DNA of 8,876 bases. It comes from JBEKHI01 sp050012355 (GTDB lineage Bacteria; Actinomycetota; Actinomycetes; Streptosporangiales; Streptosporangiaceae). Both the position numbers and the translations under genes were made by a program. Location of the stretch: positions 1-8,876 of the forward strand of contig JBEKHI010000349.1 of assembly GCA_050012355.1 (NCBI GenBank). The letters run 5' to 3'. Below are positions 1-6,100 of this stretch, piece by piece. The notes beneath the pieces are model-generated. The model worked only from the letters and a program-made list of their open reading frames with translations, did no database searches and had not been told where the DNA came from. How positions within the stretch are numbered: the first letter of the stretch is position 1; the number at the start of each line of letters is the position of its first letter.

Positions 1-33
1 CTGCCGCTGACCCCGAACGGCAAACTCGACCGC
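1..33 (+). other. C-terminal remnant of an upstream adenylation domain (A10 motif)
   Basis: The first eleven residues are the A10 core motif. Lys8 in PNGKLDR is the invariant lysine that contacts the carboxylate and the adenylate phosphate during adenylation. The rest of this A domain, including its specificity pocket, lies before the window, so the amino acid it loads cannot be read here. It shows that at least one more module precedes the two complete ones. Confidence 0.95.
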
Positions 34-190
34 GCCGCCCTGCCCGCCCCGGAGTACGCCGGCGGCACAGGCCGCGGACCGGCAACGGTAACCGAGGAAA
101 TCATCTGCGGCGCGTTCGCGGAGATCCTCGACGTGCCCAACGTCGGACGTGACGACAGCTTCTTCGCTCTTGGCGGGCACTCGCTGCTGG
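1..190 (+). repeat. A10-PCP junction repeat, copy 1
   Basis: The segment from the A10 motif through the PCP serine recurs twice more, at 3208-3397 and 6412-6604, with high nucleotide similarity: the same LPLTPNGKLDR start, ALPAPxY linker, EExIC helix and LGGHSLLAVRL. Other parts of these carriers also match, but this block is the most alike. Such homologous tracts arise by module duplication and can act as sites for recombination between modules. Confidence 0.75.
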
Positions 191-3100
191 CGGTCCGGCT
201 GGTGAGCCGGATCCGGGTGGTGCTGGGTGTCGAGATGCCGGTGCGGGCACTGTTCGAGGCACCGACGCCGGCCGGGCTAGCCGGGCGGCTGCAGCAGGCG
301 GGCCCGGCCCGGCTGCGGATGGGACCTCGGCCAAGGCCAGGGCTGGTGCCGTTGTCGTTCGCCCAGCAGCGGCTGTGGTTCATCGCGCAGCTGGACGGGC
401 CCAATGCGGTGTACAACTCGCCGTCGGCCATGCGACTGGAGGGTGACCTGGACACCGGGGTGCTAGAGGCAGCCCTGGGCGATGTGATCGAGCGGCATGA
501 GGTGCTGCGGACGGTATACCCGGCGGCGGGCGGGGTGCCGTACCAGCGGGTGCTGGAGATGGCCGAGGTGGGCTGGGAGCTGCCGGTGACCGTGGCGGGG
601 TCGCCGGAGGAGGCGGCCGAGCTGGCGACGGCGGTCGCCAGGGAGCCGTTTGACCTGACGGTGCAGGTGCCGGTGCGGGTGCGGCTGATCGAGACCGGGC
701 CGGAGGCGCATGTGCTGGTGGTGGTGATCCATCACATCGCGACCGACGGCTGGTCTGATGAGGTGCTGGCGCGGGATCTGGGGACAGCGTATGAGGCGCG
801 GCTGGCGGGCCAGGCGCCAGGGTGGGTGCCACTGCCGGCGCAGTACGCCGATTACGCGATCTGGCAGCGGGAACTGCTGGGCTCAGAAGACGATCCGGAC
901 AGCCTGCTGGCCGTGCAGGTGGCGTGGTGGCGGGACGCCCTGGACGGGGCGCCGCTCGAGCTGGCGCTGCCGGCCGACCGGCCGCGTCCGGCGATGGCCA
1001 GCCATCGCGGCTACAACGCGCCGCTGGCGGTCCCGGCCGAGGTGCACGCCCGGCTGGTGGCACTGGCACGCGAGCAGGGCGTAACGATGTTCATGGTCGT
1101 GCAGGCCACCCTCGCCATCCTGCTCTCCAAGCTCGGCGCCGGAGAGGACATCCCCGTTGGCACCGGCGTGGCCGGTCGCTCCGACGAGGCACTCGACGGC
1201 ATCGTCGGGTTCTTCATCAACACGCTGGTGCTGCGCACCGACGTGTCGGGAGATCCGTCGTTCGCGGACCTGCTAGCTCGGGTGCGGGAGTACTGGCTCG
1301 GCGCGCTTGACCATCAGGACGTGCCGTTCGAGCGGCTGGTAGAGGTGCTCGCGCCGGAACGATCACTGGCCCGCCACCCGCTATTCCAGGTCAACCTGAC
1401 CGTGCAGAACCTTGCCGGCGTCGAGATGGCGATCCCAGGACAGCGCGGCGCTCCGATGCCGGCCAAGACCCAGACCGCAAGGTTCGACCTGGACCTGGCC
1501 GTGTCCGAGGCACGGGACGCGGAACGCCAGCCTGCCGGGCTGCGCGGCACGGTGGTCGTGGCGGCGGACCTGTTCGACGAGGCGACGGTCCGGGTGATCA
1601 GCGGCCGGTTCGCCCGGTTGCTGGCAGCGGTGGCTGATGATCCGCGGGTGCGGGTGCATCAGGTGGGGGTGCTGTCGGGGGACGAGCGCGAGCAGTTGCT
1701 GACAGGGTTGAATGACACGGCCGCGCCGGTGCCGGACGTGCCGGTGACGGAGCTGTTCGGGATGCAGGCGGCGCGGGTCCCTGATGCGGTGGCGGTCTGT
1801 GACGGAGGCCTGGCGCTGACCTACCGGGAGCTGGAACGGCGGGCGGCCCGGGTGGCCGGCCTGCTGGTTTCGGCGGGTGCGGGTCCTGACCGGGTGGTGG
1901 CGGTGGTGATGGACCGCTGCGCCGGGCTGGTGACCGCGCTGCTGGGGATCCAGCAGGCGGGCGCGGTGTACCTGCCGGCCGATCCGGGGTACCCGGCCGC
2001 GCGGATCGAGTTCATGCTGGCTGACGCCGGCGCCGTGCTGGCGGTGACCGACGCCGCGTCGGCCGCGCTGGTCCCGGACGGGGTCCCCGTCCTGATCCTG
2101 GACCCCGACGGCCAGCCCCTCGAGCCTGCCGCGATGGCGGCGCCCGCAGGGCCGGGGGATCTGGGATACGTGATCTACACGTCGGGATCCACCGGGACCC
2201 CGAAGCCGGTGGCGGTCCGCGGGAGCGGGATGGTCAACCATCTGCTGGCCAAGGTCGGCTGCCTGGAGCTGTCCGCGGGCGATTGCGTAGCGGTCAACGC
2301 GCCGGTGACATTTGACATATCGGTGTGGCAGATGCTGGCCGCGCTGATCACTGGCGGCCGCGTCCAGGTGATCCCGCCCGCCGACGCCGCTGACCCAGCC
2401 CGGCTGGTCCCGGCGGTGGCGGCCGGGCGGACGACGGTGCTGGAAATCGTCCCCTCGCTGCTGAGTGCCATCCTCGACACCTGGGACACCGCCGGGCAAC
2501 CCGCGGCGCTGCCGGGACTGCGGCGGCTGGTGGTCACCGGCGAGGCCCTGCCCGCCGGGCTATGCGCCCGCTGGCTAGCCCGCTACCCCCGCATCCCGGT
2601 GGTCAACGCCTACGGCCCCGCGGAATGCTCCGACGACATCACCCATGCCATCATCACCAGCCCCCCGCCCGGGCCCGCGGCGCCGATCGGCATCCCGGTC
2701 GCCAACACCCGGATCTACATCCTCGACGCCTGGCTGCGGCCGGTGCCGGCCAGGGTTATCGGGGAGCTGTACGCGGCCGGGACAGGGCTGGCCCGGGGCT
2801 ACCTCGGCCGGGCAGGCCTGACCGGGGAGCGGTTCATCGCATGTCCCTACGGCGGTCCCGGCGAGCGGATGTACCGGACCGGAGACCTGGCCCGGTGGAC
2901 CGTGAATGGGGAAGGGGAGGCGGGCGGGGGGCAGCTGGTGTTCGCCGGCCGGGCCGATGAGCAGGTCAAGATCCGCGGGTCCCGAATCGAGCCCGGCGAG
3001 GTCGAGGCCGTCTTGGCGTCGTGCCCGGGCGTCGGCCAGGCCGCCGTCATCGTCCGCGAGGACACTCCCGGCGACCAGCGCCTGACCGCCTATATCGCCC

Positions 3101-6100
3101 CTGCCGACGGAGTGGGGGAGGAGACGCTGGCTGACGCGGTACGTCAGCACGCCGCGGCCCGGCTGCCCGGCTACATGATCCCCGCCGCCGTCACCGTCCT
3201 GGACGCCCTGCCGCTGACTCCCAACGGCAAGCTCGACCGGACCGCCCTGCCCGCTCCGGACTATGTTCGCGGCACTGGCCGGGGGCCGCAGACCGTCACC
3301 GAGGAGATCATCTGCCGTGCCTTCGCGGATGTGCTTGGCACGGACTCGGTCGGAGCAGACGACGACTTCTTCGCCCTCGGCGGTCATTCGCTGCTCGCTG
3401 TCCGGCTGGTGGAGCGGCTGCGTCAGCAGGGCATCCGGGTGGCGGTACGGACGCTGTTCGAAGCACCCACCCCGGGCGCCCTAGCGGCTGCGGACGTGCC
3501 GGAGGGGGTGGTGGTGCCGCCGAACCTGATCCCGGCTGGAGCAGACCAGATCATCCCCAGCATGGTGACCCTGGTCAGCCTGGATGAAGCCCAGCTGGCG
3601 GCAGTGGCGGCGGGAGTGGACGGCGGCGCCGTGAACGTGGCTGACATCTACCCGCTGGCGCCGTTGCAAGAGGGGATGCTGTTCCATCACCTGCTGGCAG
3701 CGGACGGTGCTCCCGATGTGTACCTGCAGTCAATGCCGCTGGTGTTCGAGTCCCGGGAGCGGCTGGACGAGTTCACGGCAGCACTGGAGAAGGTGATTGC
3801 CCGGCACGACATCCTGCGCACGTCGCTGGCGTGGCGGGGACTGCCGGAGCCGGTGCAAGTGGTGTGGCGGCACGCACCGCTGCCGCTCACCGAGGTGACG
3901 CTTCCCGAAGGCGAAGACTCGATCACCGCGCTGACGGCCGCGGCGGGGTCGCGGATGGACCTGAGCCGGGCGCCGCTGATGCGGCTGCACATCGCGGAGC
4001 AGGCGGGAACCAGCCGGTGGCTGGCCCTGATCCAGTTCCATCACCTGGCACTGGATCAGACCGGCCTGGAGATAGTGATCGGCGAGCTGACGGAGCTGCT
4101 GGCCGGGCGGGAGGACCGGCTACCGGAGCCGCTGCCGTTCCGTGCCTTCGTGGCCGAAGCTCGGCTAGGGGTCTCGCGTGAGGAGCATCAGGAGTACTTC
4201 GCGAGGCTGCTGGGTGACGTGACGGAGCCCACCGCGCCGTTCGGCCTAATGGACGCCCGCCAGGACGGGACAGCAGCCTCGCGATCCCGGCTTCAGGTGG
4301 AAGACGACGTCGCGGTCCGGGTGCGGGAGCAGGCACGGCTGGCCGGGGTATCACCGGCGACGGTGCTGCACCTGGCCTGGGCACGGGTGCTGGCGGCGCT
4401 GTCCGGACGCGACGACGTGGTGTTCGGCACCGTGCTATTCGGCCGGCTGGCCGCTGGGCGCGGCGCGGACCGGGTTCCGGGCCTGTTCATGAACACGCTG
4501 CCGGTCCGGACGAACACCGCGGCCGGGGACGTCGCCGGGGAACTGGCCGGGATGCGGTCTCAGCTGGCCGGGCTGCTCGCCCACGAGCACGCCCCGCTCG
4601 TGGTCGCGCAGCAGGCCAGCGGGCTGCCCGCCGGGACGCCGCTGTTCACCGCGCTGCTGAACTACCGGCACAAGCGATCTCGCCAACAGCAACACGACGG
4701 CAGGCCGCCCCTTTCCGAGACCCAGCCGATGCCGACGCGGGGACGCACCAACTACCCGCTGACCGTCTCCGTAGACGACAACGGCAGCGGCTTCGGCATC
4801 ACCGTCGAAGCGGTCGCGCCGGGTGACCCAGCTCTGGTGGGCGTGCTGCTGCACACCGCGCTGGGCAGCCTGGCCGCGACGCTCGAGCAGGCCCCTGGCA
4901 CGTTGCTGCGGCATGTACAGGTGCTGCGCGCCAGCGAGCGGACGCAGGTGCTAACCGACTGGAACGACACCGCGGTGGCGGCGCCGGCGGTGCTGGTGCC
5001 AGAACTGGTGGCGACCCAGGCAGCACGGACCCCGGACGCGATAGCGGTGGCGTTCGGCGACGCGGCGCTCAGCTACGCGGAGCTGGACGAGCAGGCAGAT
5101 CGGCTGGCCGGGGCGCTGGCCGGTGCGGGTACGGGCCCGGACAGTGTGGTGGCGGTGGTGATGGAGCGGTCCGCGCAGATGATCACCGTGCTGCTGGCGG
5201 TGCTGAAGGCCGGGGCGGCGTACCTGCCGGTCGACCCCGGCTATCCAGCCGCACGGATCGAGTTCATGCTCAACGATGCCCGCCCGGCCGCGGTGGTCAC
5301 CGACCGGGCGCTGGCCGCTGGCCTCCCCGGCACCCCGGTCCTGACCCCCGACGCCGTCGGCACCGCGGCGACGCTCCGTCCGGTGCGGGCGGGTCAGCTG
5401 GCGTACGTGATGTACACATCGGGGTCGACCGGCACCCCGAAGGGCGTGGGGGTTACCCACCGGGGCCTGGCGAATTACGTGGGGTCGGTTCCTGGCCGGG
5501 CGGGCTGGGGGGCACCGGGCGGCCGGTACGGGCTGCTGCAGGCGCCAGTGACCGACCTGGGCAACACGGTGGTGTTCACCGCATTGACCACCGGCGGCGT
5601 CCTGCACGTCTTGGACGCTGGCCTGGTCACCGACCCGGCCGGGGTGGCGGCCTACCTGGCCGGCCGGGCCATCGACTACCTCAAGGCGGTCCCCGGCCAC
5701 CTGGCCGCGCTGAGCTCAGGGCCGGGCGGTGCCGCCGCGGTGCTGCCGGGACGGTCGCTGGTGCTGGGCGGTGAGGCCGCCGAACCGGGCTGGCTGGCCC
5801 AGGTCATGCAGGCGGCCGGAGACCGGGGCGTGTTCAACCACTACGGTCCCACCGAGACCACCATCGGCGTCGCCACCACCCGGCTAGACGCCGCACAGGT
5901 CGCGGCCGGGATCATCCCGGCGGGGTCCCCGGTCGCTAATACCCGGCTGTATGTCCTGGACGGCTGGCTGCAGCCCGTCCCGCCCGGTGTCGCGGGCGAA
6001 CTGTACGTCGCCGGTGCGCAGCTGGCCCGCGGCTACCTCGGCCGCGCCGCCCTGACCGCCGACCGGTTCGTGGCCTGCCCGTACGGGCCGGGCGGGGAGC

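Noticed and set aside
1381..2499. Long open frame on the minus strand (372 codons) and similar minus-strand frames
   Set aside because: They lie opposite well-conserved NRPS domains, have Arg/His/Gly-rich translations without motifs, and are typical shadows in high-GC coding DNA.
3649..4929. C2 as a stand-alone epimerisation domain
   Set aside because: It lies between a PCP and an A domain with no other C domain in the module, and has the LQEGMLF opening and NTLPVRT region of C-type domains, so it must condense; a dual C/E domain fits better.
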